Of a stretch of DNA of 39,869 nt, positions 8,808 to 17,493 are shown piece after piece. The translations under genes and the position numbers were made by a program. The stretch covers positions 1 to 39,869 of the forward strand of contig JAAWBG010000005.1 in the NCBI GenBank assembly GCA_022792535.1, given 5' to 3'. Below the pieces are notes generated by a model that saw nothing but the letters and a program-made list of their open reading frames with translations, was not told where the DNA came from and made no database searches. The number at the start of each line of letters is the position of its first letter. Positions within the stretch are counted from its first letter, which is position 1. The DNA is from Lachnospiraceae bacterium. GTDB taxonomy: Bacteria > Bacillota > Clostridia > Lachnospirales > Lachnospiraceae.

Positions 8808-10118
8808 ATGTGGGCTTATGAAAGTGTATTTTATCAGATTTATCCCCTGGGATTCTGCGGCGCCCCCTTCGAAAACGACGGTGTGCCTGCCAATCGGATC
8901 TTAAAGGTGAAGGAATGGATTCCCCATCTGGAAAAACTTGGGGTAAACGCAGTCTACTTTTCTCCCCTGTTTGAATCAGACACCCATGGATACAATGCCA
9001 GAGATTATCGAAAAGTAGACGTACGTCTGGGAACCAATGAGGACTTCAAGGAGGTCTGCGACGCCCTCCATGAATCAGGCATCCGTGTGGTATTAGACGG
9101 AGTCTTTAACCATGCCGGCAGAGGATTTTTTGCTTTTCAGGATGTGGTGCAGAACCGGGAAAACTCCCGTTACAAAGACTGGTTTCACATTGACCTTAAT
9201 GGAAATTCCAACTACAACGATGGGTTGTGGTACGAAGGATGGGAAGGCAATTACGACCTGGTAAAATTAAATCTTCGAAATGAAGAAGTCATTCAATATC
9301 TATTGGAAAGTATCAACCTTTGGGTGAAAGAATGGGATATTGACGGACTGCGCCTGGATGTGGCTTACTGTCTGGATCATGATTTTGTACGACGGCTGCG
9401 CAGCCATTGCGACAGCTTAAAAGAAGATTTCTTCCTGGTAGGAGAAATGCTGCACGGGGATTACAACCAGCTTGTCAATGAGACTATGCTGCACTCCTCC
9501 ACCAACTATGAATGCTACAAAGGTCTTCATTCCAGTTTTAACTCCATGAATATGTTTGAGATCAACCATTCTCTGCTGCGTCAGTTTGGACCGGAAAACT
9601 GGACCCTTTACAGAGGAAAACATCTGCTCAGCTTTGTGGACAACCATGACGTCTCCCGAATCGCAACCATCCTTGGAAATCCTTCCCATTTACCGCTGAT
9701 CTATGCATTGTCTTTCGGTATGCCAGGCATTCCCTGTGTCTACTACGGCAGTGAATGGGGCGCAGAAGGAGACAAAAAAAATGGAGACCCCAGTCTTCGT
9801 CCCAGCTTTACAAAACCAGAGTGGAATGAACTGACCGACTGGATCGCCAAACTTACTGCCGCCAAAAAATCTTCTGAGGCTTTGAACTATGGCGACTTCC
9901 GCTCTGTGGTGCTGACAAACAAGCAGTGTATCTTTGAGCGGAAAAGCCAGAATGAACGGGTACTGGTTGCAATCAATGCTGACAGCGAACCTTATACCGC
10001 TCATTTTGACGCTGGATGCGGCACGGCCGAAGATCTGATCACCGGCACATCCCATGACTTCGGCGGTGGAAGCGAGCTGCCTCCCTACAGTGCATATTTC
10101 TGGAAATGTGAGCAATAA
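8808..10118 (+). CDS. GH13 alpha-amylase family enzyme (maltodextrin-degrading)
   Basis: Hydrolyses alpha-1,4-glucosidic bonds of maltodextrins or cyclodextrins. It has no signal peptide, so it should act in the cytoplasm on imported or stored glucan. The (beta/alpha)8 barrel motifs are complete: DGVFNH (97-102), GLRLDVA with nucleophile D184, GEMLHGDY with acid/base E213, and FVDNHD with D281. The last ~80 residues form a short beta-rich domain C. At 436 aa it is short and lacks the N-terminal domain of neopullulanase/cyclomaltodextrinase, so it is best described as a compact GH13 glucosidase. Its products could join those of glgP. Exact specificity cannot be read from sequence. Confidence 0.9.
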   Translation: MWAYESVFYQIYPLGFCGAPFENDGVPANRILKVKEWIPHLEKLGVNAVYFSPLFESDTHGYNARDYRKVDVRLGTNEDFKEVCDALHESGIRVVLDGVFNHAGRGFFAFQDVVQNRENSRYKDWFHIDLNGNSNYNDGLWYEGWEGNYDLVKLNLRNEEVIQYLLESINLWVKEWDIDGLRLDVAYCLDHDFVRRLRSHCDSLKEDFFLVGEMLHGDYNQLVNETMLHSSTNYECYKGLHSSFNSMNMFEINHSLLRQFGPENWTLYRGKHLLSFVDNHDVSRIATILGNPSHLPLIYALSFGMPGIPCVYYGSEWGAEGDKKNGDPSLRPSFTKPEWNELTDWIAKLTAAKKSSEALNYGDFRSVVLTNKQCIFERKSQNERVLVAINADSEPYTAHFDAGCGTAEDLITGTSHDFGGGSELPPYSAYFWKCEQ

Positions 10119-10132
10119 TTTCACCCCTATGA

Positions 10133-10175
10133 CAGATTAGACTATTTTTAACAGTCTAATCTGCCTTTTTATTTT
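10133..10175. terminator. Terminator between the amylase gene and thrE operon
   Basis: An 11-bp perfect stem (10133-10143 with 10153-10163, CAGATTAGACT/complement) with a 9-nt loop, followed on the plus strand by CCTTTTTATTTTTT. It ends the amylase transcript and lies beside the end of the convergent exporter gene. Confidence 0.85.
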
Positions 10176-10627
10176 TTAAGATTCAGTCGGCACTTTCGGA
10201 TCTTTCCCAACTGGTTAAACCAGCTCTGAGGCAAAATCAGTCCAAATATCATTCCCAGCACAATAGCCCCCGCTATCTTAAAGGTCTCCGTCCCTTTTGC
10301 CACACATTGATCCAGATCATTCATAATCAGATAATAAGACGTGTAATAGATTCCTGCTCCCGGCACCAAAGTGAAAATTCCTGTAATCAAAAATACAGTA
10401 CTTGGCATTTTTCGGACTGCCGACAGAATCCTTGCAATCAATGTAAGAACCAAAGTAGCCCACATGGAAGCCGAAGCCCCTCCCGTACCATGGGCGGTGC
10501 AAAAGAGATACACCATCCATCCAATGGCTCCATTGACCCCACAGAGAAGATACTCCGATCTAGGTACGTGGAACAGCACTGCAAAGGCAATGGTTGCAGC
10601 CATAGATACCACAATCTGATCTATCAT
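10169..10627 (-). CDS. Threonine/serine exporter, C-terminal-type subunit (ThrE_2)
   Basis: A 152-aa integral membrane protein of the DUF3815/ThrE_2 type, with about four or five hydrophobic segments (residues 5-22, 30-48, 55-70, 74-100, 123-142). FLITGIFTLVPGAGIYYTSYYLIMND is the recognisable family stretch, read here in part. Its ATG overlaps the stop of the upstream gene as ATGA, so the two halves are translationally coupled. In the Corynebacterium ThrE model the two halves are fused in one protein that exports L-threonine and L-serine; the split form is common in Firmicutes. The longer upstream reading frame is not used because the overlap and AGGAGG favour 10627. Confidence 0.85.
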   Translation of the reverse strand: MIDQIVVSMAATIAFAVLFHVPRSEYLLCGVNGAIGWMVYLFCTAHGTGGASASMWATLVLTLIARILSAVRKMPSTVFLITGIFTLVPGAGIYYTSYYLIMNDLDQCVAKGTETFKIAGAIVLGMIFGLILPQSWFNQLGKIRKCRLNLKK

Positions 10628-11460
10628 ATGGGCAGCCCACCTCCTCCCAATAACTGAAATATCTTGATAGCCGCGCCTACTCCGATAGCAATACACATTC
10701 CAGTAAGCAAAGCGTCAATCAGGCGGATACTGCCTGAGAGATAATCTCCGCCAAACAGGTCCCGGATTCCCGTAGTCAGCGCCACTCCCGGCACCAAAGG
10801 AATAATCCCGCCGATAATGATCTTATCAGATAAGATTCCTGCGCCTACTGCATACAGCATCAGGCTTCCTGTAGTGATCAGAGCGCTTCCCAGAATATTC
10901 ATAATAATCCTGGACATGTGGTGCTTTGACGCTATGAGCAAAAACATTTCCAACAGTACCCCCAGAAAAAAGGACATCATAGCGTCATAGGGACGTCCTC
11001 CCAACAGATAACAGAATCCGGCGCTTCCCACGCCGCAGGCAAGGATCTGCCCTCGTTTCCCTGCTCCATTGGACGCTTCCCTGCACTGTTCTAATCTCTC
11101 ATATGCCTCCTGGACCGTACACTTTTTCTCCCAGATCTCTCTGGACAACTGATTGATCTTTGCCACCCGTTCCAAATTTACTTCCCCGATGGTCACATAA
11201 CGCACCATACTTCCTGCGTCTTCCCGCTGTTCATAGACGGTGGCAAAGATTCCATTGGTGATCACAAATACATGGTAATCTTTGATTCCATAAGATTCCA
11301 AGATTCTGCTTACCGTCTCCTGAACTCGGTAAATCTCGCCGCCGCTTTTTAAAAGGACTTCTCCCACGGAAATGGCAAGATTCAGGATGGTTTTACTTTC
11401 CGAGACATTGTTTTTTTCTAAAGATTCTGGCTTATCACTTTTTCTTTCTTTTTCTGACAT
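10624..11460 (-). CDS. Threonine/serine exporter, N-terminal-type subunit (DUF1212/ThrE)
   Basis: A 278-aa membrane protein. The first ~115 residues are cytoplasmic and carry the DUF1212 hallmark ISVGEVLLKSGGEIYRVQET followed by DYHVFVITNGIFATV; the second half holds about five transmembrane helices. Together with the overlapping 10627 gene it makes a two-component homologue of ThrE, inferred to export threonine or serine. The charged, low-complexity N-terminus (MSEKERKSDKPESLEK) is not conserved in the family. It is the first gene of its two-gene operon. Confidence 0.88.
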   Translation of the reverse strand: MSEKERKSDKPESLEKNNVSESKTILNLAISVGEVLLKSGGEIYRVQETVSRILESYGIKDYHVFVITNGIFATVYEQREDAGSMVRYVTIGEVNLERVAKINQLSREIWEKKCTVQEAYERLEQCREASNGAGKRGQILACGVGSAGFCYLLGGRPYDAMMSFFLGVLLEMFLLIASKHHMSRIIMNILGSALITTGSLMLYAVGAGILSDKIIIGGIIPLVPGVALTTGIRDLFGGDYLSGSIRLIDALLTGMCIAIGVGAAIKIFQLLGGGGLPI

Positions 11461-11583
11461 GGCTTTCCTCTTTCATTTTGAATCAAAGTATCTTCCAGAT
11501 TTTCTTCAATCCTCAAAATCTTTTCCATCTTATCAACAACAATCTGAATTGTCAACTACCCTTTCCATACTCTTTTCTATGCC

Positions 11584-11622
11584 CCAAAAAGAGGCCGCCG
11601 CAAATTTGCAGCAACCTCTTTT
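11584..11622 (-). terminator. Probable terminator of the aspartate aminotransferase-relQ-MBL operon
   Basis: A long interrupted hairpin with AAAAGAGG arms around a CAAATTTG core. On the minus strand it ends in CCTCTTTTT, resembling a rho-independent terminator. It lies about 200 bp beyond the MBL stop because the structured element at 11631-11801 separates them. Confidence 0.6.
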
Positions 11623-11623
11623 G

Positions 11624-11683
11624 TTCTCTTATAGGAAAGATCGTGTCACGCTAAAGCGTGAAAGTATCTTCCCTATAAGAGAA
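11624..11683. repeat. 60-bp inverted repeat
   Basis: TTCTCTTATAGG (11624-11635) pairs perfectly with 11672-11683; six further bases continue with one mismatch, and a CACGC-TAAA-GCGTG stem-loop sits inside. No T-run follows on either strand, so it is unlikely to be a simple terminator. Confidence 0.8.
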
Positions 11684-11736
11684 AAATAATATGCGCACTC
11701 GCACAAGAGGTAAAATATTGCTTCGCAATTGTGCTC
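11675..11736 (+). repeat. Dispersed repeat module, copy A
   Basis: Aligns with the minus strand of 20918-20971 over about 50 columns. Shared blocks are AAAAATAAT, ATGCGCACTCG, CAAGAGG, AAAATATTGCTT and a final GCTC. The two copies differ by short indels. Confidence 0.75.
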
Positions 11737-11826
11737 GGCGCGCAAAGTGTCCAGGCCCCTCATGAGTGAGGGGTTAGGGGAGATGAAGTGGGCCTGCCCA
11801 CTTTGTTCTCTTTTTCCAATTAAATT

Positions 11827-12687
11827 TTACAGTATGATCTTTTTTCCCACCTCTGCCAGCACACACTTTTCGCCCAATGCTTTTTTGATGGCGGCAATCT
11901 CAAGGATTCCCGTACAATGCAGGGGAACTACCAGATCCAACTCCAATTCCTGCAGCGCCTGGATTGTAGCCTGAAGGCGTTTCTGACTGCAGCCTTTCAG
12001 GTGCATCCCTGCCACAAGACTGTGAATATGCTCCCCTGGGAAAAAACGCTGGACATGATTCAGACAATTGATGATTCCTGGATGGGCGCAGCCTGCAAAC
12101 ACACACAAGCCTTGATTCTCCCGAACCACCAACAATTGTTCATCCTCCATCCGGTCTCTTGCCAATTCCAGCTGACCGGAAATCTTCTTCCAAAACCTCT
12201 CCGGCGGCGTCTCAAACTCCGTCACATAGGGAACTTCTGACAGCAGATATACATTTTCAGAAATCTCAGTGCATGGTTCTTTCAGGCAGACCACATTTGC
12301 ACGTTCCTGCATCCAGCAAACTGCATCCTCCCGAATTCCATTGTAATACACTTCTCCGTTTTTCGGATGTTTGGAATACTTTCGGTCCAGGGTTTTTTGA
12401 TTGAGATAGACTGGAATCTCTGATCTTAGTTCTTCCGAAATCTGCTTACTTTCACTCCACTCTTTCATTCCATCGCAGTGATCATAGTGGCCGTGACTTA
12501 AAATCACTCCATCCAGATTCTTCAGGTCAACGGAAAGTTTTTCTGCATTCTGCAAAAATACACCGGTTTGGCCCATGTCGAAAAGATAGTTCTTCTGAAC
12601 TTCCGTTTCTAAAAACAAAGATAATCCATGTTCTCCAAGAAATTCTTTTTTATATACGGTATTTTCTGCCAAAACACTTACTTTCAT
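11827..12687 (-). CDS. MBL-fold metallohydrolase (COG1237-like)
   Basis: A 286-aa metallo-beta-lactamase-fold hydrolase. The metal-binding motif ILSHGHYDHCDGM (HxHxDH) is intact, with further ligands in FAGCAHPGIIN and VPLHCTG. This arrangement resembles the COG1237 group, in which archaeal members act in pterin biosynthesis; the true substrate here is unknown. It has no signal peptide. Its ATG overlaps the TGA of the upstream alarmone synthetase (12684-12687), so it is translationally coupled to it and is the last gene of an aminotransferase-relQ-MBL operon. Confidence 0.85.
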   Translation of the reverse strand: MKVSVLAENTVYKKEFLGEHGLSLFLETEVQKNYLFDMGQTGVFLQNAEKLSVDLKNLDGVILSHGHYDHCDGMKEWSESKQISEELRSEIPVYLNQKTLDRKYSKHPKNGEVYYNGIREDAVCWMQERANVVCLKEPCTEISENVYLLSEVPYVTEFETPPERFWKKISGQLELARDRMEDEQLLVVRENQGLCVFAGCAHPGIINCLNHVQRFFPGEHIHSLVAGMHLKGCSQKRLQATIQALQELELDLVVPLHCTGILEIAAIKKALGEKCVLAEVGKKIIL

Positions 12688-13337
12688 TCTTCTTTCTCCA
12701 TCTGTTCTTCCTTGGCCTGTATAATAGCCTCATTTAAAGAAAGCATTTTTGCGTCCAGCATAGACACAATTCCTGCACACTCCCGGAGATCACGGCTGAT
12801 ATATTCCGGCGCATTGCCTTCAAATTTGTAATAAATCTTATGCTCCAGACTGGCCCAGAAATCCATGGCAATGGTTCGAATCTGTATCTCTACCTTTGTA
12901 TCCACAATCCCATCTGTCAAAAAAATAGGAACGGTCACCAGCATATGATAGCTCTTATATCCGCTGTCTTTGGGATTCTTGATATAGTCTTTGATGGAAA
13001 CCACCGTCAGGTCGTTCTGCCTTCCAATCATCTCTGCCAGCCGATAAATATCTGAGGTAAAAGAACACACAATACGAATTCCGGCAATATCGTTGACATG
13101 GCTGACCATATTCTCAATGGTGCTCTCATATCCATGCCTTTTTAACTTTTTTACAATGCTTTCCGGAGACTTAATTCTAGATTTAATATATTCAATTGGA
13201 TTATATTTATGTACGTGCCGAAATTCATCATTCAGAATCTCGACTTTGGTTCCCACTTCCTTTAATGCTGAGTTATACAAAAAAATAACCGTCTCCCAAC
13301 TGGTTACTCCCTCATTAAATTTAAGAGGTACATCCAT
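12684..13337 (-). CDS. Small alarmone synthetase, RelQ-like
   Basis: Transfers pyrophosphate from ATP to GTP/GDP to make (p)ppGpp. The 217-aa product consists of a RelA/SpoT synthetase domain only, without the HD hydrolase and C-terminal TGS/ACT domains of long RSH enzymes, which fits RelQ/YjbM small synthetases. Visible motifs are KRHGYESTIENM, VNDIAGIRIVCSF, DSGYKSYHMLVTVP and VEIQIRTIAMDFWASLEHKIYYK. The last ~25 residues are a charged helix (EQMEKEE). It overlaps the next gene as ATGA and follows the aminotransferase gene by 41 nt. The long bifunctional Rel protein is presumably elsewhere in the genome. Confidence 0.9.
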   Translation of the reverse strand: MDVPLKFNEGVTSWETVIFLYNSALKEVGTKVEILNDEFRHVHKYNPIEYIKSRIKSPESIVKKLKRHGYESTIENMVSHVNDIAGIRIVCSFTSDIYRLAEMIGRQNDLTVVSIKDYIKNPKDSGYKSYHMLVTVPIFLTDGIVDTKVEIQIRTIAMDFWASLEHKIYYKFEGNAPEYISRDLRECAGIVSMLDAKMLSLNEAIIQAKEEQMEKEE

Positions 13338-13378
13338 TTTCTTTTCCTTCTTTCCGCCCTTTTCATTCAGGGATCTCT

Positions 13379-14674
13379 TTAGGAGGCTGACTTTCCCTCC
13401 AAAATCTTTTCAATGCTCACTAACTTTACACAGATCACAAAAATATCTGTGGCAATTTTTAAGTCGTCTAAGGTTGGATAGGTAGGCGCAATACGGATCG
13501 TAGTATCTTTTGGGTCTTTTCCATAGGGATAGGGCGCTCCGGCAGGAGTCATTGTCACGCCTGCTTTTTTTGCCCTTGCCACGATCGCTTTTGCACAGCC
13601 TTCCAATGCTTCAAATGCAATAAAGTATCCGCCTTTGGGGGCAATCCAGGTTCCTGCTTCCCGTCCCTTTAACTCTCGTTCAAAGGTGTCGATAATCATT
13701 TCAAACTTGGGACGCAGAATCTCTGCATGTTTTCTCATATGCTCAGTCATCCCGTAAATATCTTTGAAAAATCTCACATGGCGGAGCTGATTCACCTTAT
13801 CATGTCCAATGGTGGCTACACGCATCTGTTCCCGGATCTCTACTAGATTGTTGGCGGAGGCAGCAATAGCCGCCACTCCAGAACCTGGAAAACTGATCTT
13901 AGAAGTGGAGCAGAACTTATAGACCATATCTGGATTGCCGGCACGTTTACACTCTGCCATAATCTCCACCAGATTATCCTGATCAATATCATACAGATGA
14001 TGCACTCCATAGGCATTATCCCAATAAATACGGAAATCCTTTGCCGCCGGCTTCAATCTGGCAAAACGACGAACCGTCTCGTCTGAGTAAGTGATTCCCT
14101 GGGGATTGGAGTATTTAGGCACGCACCAGATTCCTTTGATGGCTTCATCTTTGCTGACCAGTTCTTCCACCAGATCCATATCCGGCCCGGTGGAAAGCAT
14201 GGGCACGTTGATCATCTCAATTCCAAAATATTCGGTTATGGTAAAATGTCTGTCATACCCTGGCACCGGACACAAAAATTTTACTTTATCTAATTTACAC
14301 CAGGGTGTATTCCCCATCACGCCATGGGTCATAGACCTGGACACTGTATCATACATAATATTCAGGCTGGTATTTCCATAAATAATGATATTGTCTGGAT
14401 GGCATTCGATCATATCGCCCAGCAATACTTTTGCCTCCTGGATTCCATCCAGCACACCGTAATTCCGGCAGTCTGTTCCATCCTCACAGCTCAGATCCGT
14501 ATCACTATTCAACACATCCATCATACCCATTGACAAGTCCAACTGCTCCGCAGAGGGCTTTCCCCTGGACATATCCAGCTTCAATCCGCTTTTTGCATGT
14601 TTTCTGTAAGCCGCTTCCAATGCTGATTTCTCTTTTAACAATTCTTCTCTGCTCATTTCTTGATATGACTGCAT
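13379..14674 (-). CDS. Aspartate aminotransferase, class Ic type (PF12897-like)
   Basis: A PLP-dependent aminotransferase of the MocR-like aspartate aminotransferase group (PF12897). The 431-aa length and motifs fit that group: LDMSRGKPSAEQLDLS at the N-terminus, YGVLDGIQEAKVLLGDM, IWCVPKYSNPQGITYS, IYWDNAYGVHHL, and FCSTSKISFPGSGVAAIAAS with the PLP lysine. The C-terminal domain contains WIAPKGGYFIAFEAL and the substrate-binding arginine in TTIRIAPTYP. Mycobacterial and clostridial homologues convert aspartate and 2-oxoglutarate to oxaloacetate and glutamate. It is the first gene of the operon with the alarmone synthetase and MBL-fold protein; AGGAGG precedes the ATG by 8 nt. Confidence 0.88.
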   Translation of the reverse strand: MQSYQEMSREELLKEKSALEAAYRKHAKSGLKLDMSRGKPSAEQLDLSMGMMDVLNSDTDLSCEDGTDCRNYGVLDGIQEAKVLLGDMIECHPDNIIIYGNTSLNIMYDTVSRSMTHGVMGNTPWCKLDKVKFLCPVPGYDRHFTITEYFGIEMINVPMLSTGPDMDLVEELVSKDEAIKGIWCVPKYSNPQGITYSDETVRRFARLKPAAKDFRIYWDNAYGVHHLYDIDQDNLVEIMAECKRAGNPDMVYKFCSTSKISFPGSGVAAIAASANNLVEIREQMRVATIGHDKVNQLRHVRFFKDIYGMTEHMRKHAEILRPKFEMIIDTFERELKGREAGTWIAPKGGYFIAFEALEGCAKAIVARAKKAGVTMTPAGAPYPYGKDPKDTTIRIAPTYPTLDDLKIATDIFVICVKLVSIEKILEGKSAS

Positions 14675-14709
14675 GTTTTATCCCTCCTGTTTTTTCCTCA
14701 ACCTTCCCT

Positions 14710-14738
14710 ATTATGCACTATTCTGTCCATATTGTAAA
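14710..14738 (-). promoter_or_regulatory. Promoter of the aspartate aminotransferase operon
   Basis: On the minus strand: TTTACA (14733-14738), a 17-bp spacer and CATAAT (14710-14715), 35 bp before the start codon. Confidence 0.65.
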
Positions 14739-14797
14739 GTATTTTCTTTCAGAAATTTACATCTGTCCGCCCATTAAAGACTTTCATCGTAAAAACC

Positions 14798-16117
14798 CTA
14801 TCTTTCCCGCAAGTAGGACAGGTGAGATTTGATCTGCTTTTCATATCCATTTTCAGTAGGTTCATAAAACACTTCCTCTGTCAGAGCATCTGGAAGATAC
14901 TGCTGTTTCACATAGTGATCTGGAAAATCATGGGCATAGAGATATCCCTGTCCATGTCCCAGCTTCTGGGCTCCCCTGTAATGAGAATCTTTAAGATGCA
15001 CTGGAACCTGAGCATTCCTGGCAGTCTTCACCGCTTCCATGGCCCGCCCAATGGCAAGACAGGCCGCATTGCTCTTAGGAGCGCTTGCCACATAAGTCAC
15101 TGCCTGAGAGAGAATCAGCTGAGCCTCCGGCATTCCGATCCGCTCCACAGCCTGGGCCGCACTGACCGCCACCATCAGGGCTTTGGGATCTGCATTTCCC
15201 ACATCTTCAGAGGCACAGATCATGATACGCCTGGCAATAAATTTAATATCTTCTCCTGCATAGAGCATTTTTGCCAGATAGTAAACTGCCGCATCTGGAT
15301 CTGAGCCACGCATGCTCTTGATAAAAGCCGAAATTGTGTCATAGTGATTATCTCCGGTCTTATCATACTGCACCACCCGTTTCTGAATACATTCAGAGGC
15401 CACGTCCAAGGTAATATAGATCTTTCCATCTTCACTCCGAGGAGTGGTAAGTACTCCCAATTCAACAGCCGTCAAGGCCGCTCTTGCATCCCCGTTGGCC
15501 ACATCAGCCAAAAATTCCAGTGCGTCCTCCTCTAACACCGGGTCATAGCTTCCCATCCCCTTTTCCCGGTCGGTCACTGCCCGGATCAGAATCTGCTTGA
15601 TATCCTCTTTTTCCAGAGGCTTCAGCTCAAAAATTACAGACCGGGACAGCAGCGCTCCATTTACCTCAAAATAAGGGTTCTCTGTGGTTGCCCCAATCAG
15701 AATCACTGTTCCGTCCTCCACAAAAGGAAGCAGGTAATCCTGCTGGGACTTATTAAAACGATGAATCTCGTCGATAAACAAAATTGTCTTTTTTCCGTAC
15801 ATTCCCTGGCTGTCTTTGGCCTGCTGCACCACCGTCTCCATATCTTTTTTTCCGGCAGAAGTGGCGTTTATCTGGGTAAATTCTGCACTGGTAGTATGGG
15901 CGATCACCTTTGCCAAAGTAGTCTTCCCCGTTCCCGGCGGTCCATAAAAAATAATGGAGCCGAGCTTATCTGCCTGTATTGCCCGGTACAGCAGTTTATC
16001 TTTTCCTATAATATGCTGCTGGCCTGCCACTTCTTCCAGTTTTGTAGGGCGCAGCCGGCTGGCCAGAGGAGATTCCTTTTCCTGATTCTGTTCTCTCATA
16101 TAATCAAATAAATCCAT
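14798..16117 (-). CDS. rarA: Replication-associated recombination protein A (AAA+ ATPase)
   Basis: A clamp-loader-like AAA+ ATPase that acts at stalled replication forks (MgsA/WRNIP1 family). The 439-aa product shows the N-terminal PLASRLRPTKLEEVAGQQH, Walker A YGPPGTGKTT, Walker B ILFIDEIHRFNKSQQDYLLP, sensor 1 LIGATTENP and the SRS arginine-finger region (GALLSRS). The C-terminal tetramerisation domain carries ALMVAVSAAQAVERIGMPEAQ. Length is standard. AAAGGAGG lies ~8 nt upstream of the ATG. It follows the kinase gene by only 27 nt on the same strand, so it may be partly transcribed with the sensory operon. Confidence 0.95.
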   Translation of the reverse strand: MDLFDYMREQNQEKESPLASRLRPTKLEEVAGQQHIIGKDKLLYRAIQADKLGSIIFYGPPGTGKTTLAKVIAHTTSAEFTQINATSAGKKDMETVVQQAKDSQGMYGKKTILFIDEIHRFNKSQQDYLLPFVEDGTVILIGATTENPYFEVNGALLSRSVIFELKPLEKEDIKQILIRAVTDREKGMGSYDPVLEEDALEFLADVANGDARAALTAVELGVLTTPRSEDGKIYITLDVASECIQKRVVQYDKTGDNHYDTISAFIKSMRGSDPDAAVYYLAKMLYAGEDIKFIARRIMICASEDVGNADPKALMVAVSAAQAVERIGMPEAQLILSQAVTYVASAPKSNAACLAIGRAMEAVKTARNAQVPVHLKDSHYRGAQKLGHGQGYLYAHDFPDHYVKQQYLPDALTEEVFYEPTENGYEKQIKSHLSYLRER

Positions 16118-16144
16118 GAAAGACGCCTCCTTTGTATTTTTCTG

Positions 16145-17464
16145 TTAAACCTTAACCATCACATCTAACAGAAAATGTTCATTTTTCGTGTAGCAGAGCA
16201 CCTCCCCGTTCAGCCTTCTGGCAGAATCCTGAATGGTCCGCAGCCCAAATCCATGCTCCAGCCCACTCTTTGTGCTGTTTGGCAGACTGCCCTTTTCCAC
16301 CTTAAGATCACTTCTACAACGATTTTTCACTCTTATGATAAGATAAGAGTGGTTATAGCGCATCTGCAGTGAAACTTTCCGCTCATGATCGTCGATTTCT
16401 TTTGAAGCATCCCAGGCATTTTCCAATCCATTCGAAAGAATCTGACATAATTCCATATAAGGCAGATCTTCCGTTCCAATCTGAAGCTCTAACTCCAGTT
16501 CTACTCCGATCTCTTCAAATTTCTGTGAAAAATGGCTGAATATGGTATTCAGATATGGATTGACGCAAAATTGATATTTAGACATTTCCTCCTCATAACC
16601 CTGCACCATATTCTGCATATAGCTCTGTGCTTCTTCAATTTTTCCAGCTCCTAGAAGCCCGGACAAGGTTATGGTATGGGCCTTCATATCATGCTTTAAC
16701 CTTCTGATTTCCTGCTGGTTCTCCAGCCTGGATTCTAACTGCTGCTTCTGTTCCTGCCAGATCCGTTCCTCCTGCTGTTTGCGGTACAATAACAGCTGGC
16801 GGTAGAGAGAGGCGAATATGGTGGCATACGTAAGCGGCATCAAAATCAGAATTAATATCATTACAGGCATTGACTGGGGCCGGCTGGTAATGATCGTAGG
16901 AAAATGCGTCGTAGCAATTAAAAGAATATAGTAAAATGCCGACATGACGGCAAAAATCCCCCAGCCTTTAGAAACCGCATCCTGCAGCTCTAAATAGGGT
17001 TTCCGCAGATAACGGACTGCCAGCCATTCTAAGATCGGAAACAACACCAGCCTGCTTAGAAACATCAGAACGCATTTTCCGCCGCCCAGATAAAAATCCA
17101 GCAGATTTGTGATAATAAGCACCCAATAAGCCGCTGTATCAGCAAGGCAGAAAGTAAACAAAAACCTCCACTTCTGATCTCTGGAAATCAAATAGAAAAA
17201 AAGCAGACTGGGAAAAGTACAGGTGAAGATAAAAAGCTTTCCCATCGCTTCCATTCCAAGCAATACCATTCCTGCGATATTCAGCAAAATCAAAGGCCCC
17301 ATTGTAATGCCTGTTAAGAAAAACGTTTTTTTCTGATTGTATTTGGAACGGTACAGCAAAGTAAACAAGATCAAAATATGAAATAAAGACCAAAGCATCG
17401 ACAACTGCCTTAAAATCTCTATTCCGCCTGTTTCCACTGCTCCCGCCACTTCATTTGTTCCCAT
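16145..17464 (-). CDS. GHKL-type sensor histidine kinase (AgrC-like)
   Basis: A membrane sensor kinase for the LytTR regulator encoded directly upstream. The N-terminal ~215 residues contain six to seven hydrophobic segments, like the polytopic AgrC/ComD/VirS sensor. A coiled-coil (KQQEERIWQEQKQQLESRLEN in part) leads to a phosphoacceptor region, IRRLKHDMKAHTITLSGLL. The C-terminal GHKL ATPase domain has the N-box LCQILSNGLENAWDAS and a G-box HGFGLRTIQDSARR. GAGGAG lies ~7 nt before the ATG. Agr-type kinases usually sense a cyclic peptide, but no agrB/agrD gene was found nearby, so the signal is unknown. Confidence 0.9.
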   Translation of the reverse strand: MGTNEVAGAVETGGIEILRQLSMLWSLFHILILFTLLYRSKYNQKKTFFLTGITMGPLILLNIAGMVLLGMEAMGKLFIFTCTFPSLLFFYLISRDQKWRFLFTFCLADTAAYWVLIITNLLDFYLGGGKCVLMFLSRLVLFPILEWLAVRYLRKPYLELQDAVSKGWGIFAVMSAFYYILLIATTHFPTIITSRPQSMPVMILILILMPLTYATIFASLYRQLLLYRKQQEERIWQEQKQQLESRLENQQEIRRLKHDMKAHTITLSGLLGAGKIEEAQSYMQNMVQGYEEEMSKYQFCVNPYLNTIFSHFSQKFEEIGVELELELQIGTEDLPYMELCQILSNGLENAWDASKEIDDHERKVSLQMRYNHSYLIIRVKNRCRSDLKVEKGSLPNSTKSGLEHGFGLRTIQDSARRLNGEVLCYTKNEHFLLDVMVKV

Positions 17465-17493
17465 AATTTATCTCCTCAAGCAATATCTTCTCT

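Larger units (their letters stand above)
11620..11812. repeat. Structured intergenic element flanked by 11-bp direct repeats
   Basis: TTTGTTCTCTT occurs at 11620-11630 and again at 11802-11812, enclosing 171 bp that are unusually rich in structure. Inside are a long palindrome (11624-11683), a GC-rich middle with ATTGC-TTC-GCAAT, and a two-tier hairpin (11743-11749/11799-11805 and 11752-11758/11790-11796) enclosing a CCCCTCA/TGAGGGG stem-loop. This is the layout of a small non-autonomous insertion (MITE-like) with target duplications, or of a structured RNA. It encodes no protein. Its interior shares a module with 20918-20971. Confidence 0.6.

Noticed and set aside
11624-11683. Rho-independent terminator
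   Set aside because: The stem is strong but lacks a T-run on either strand.
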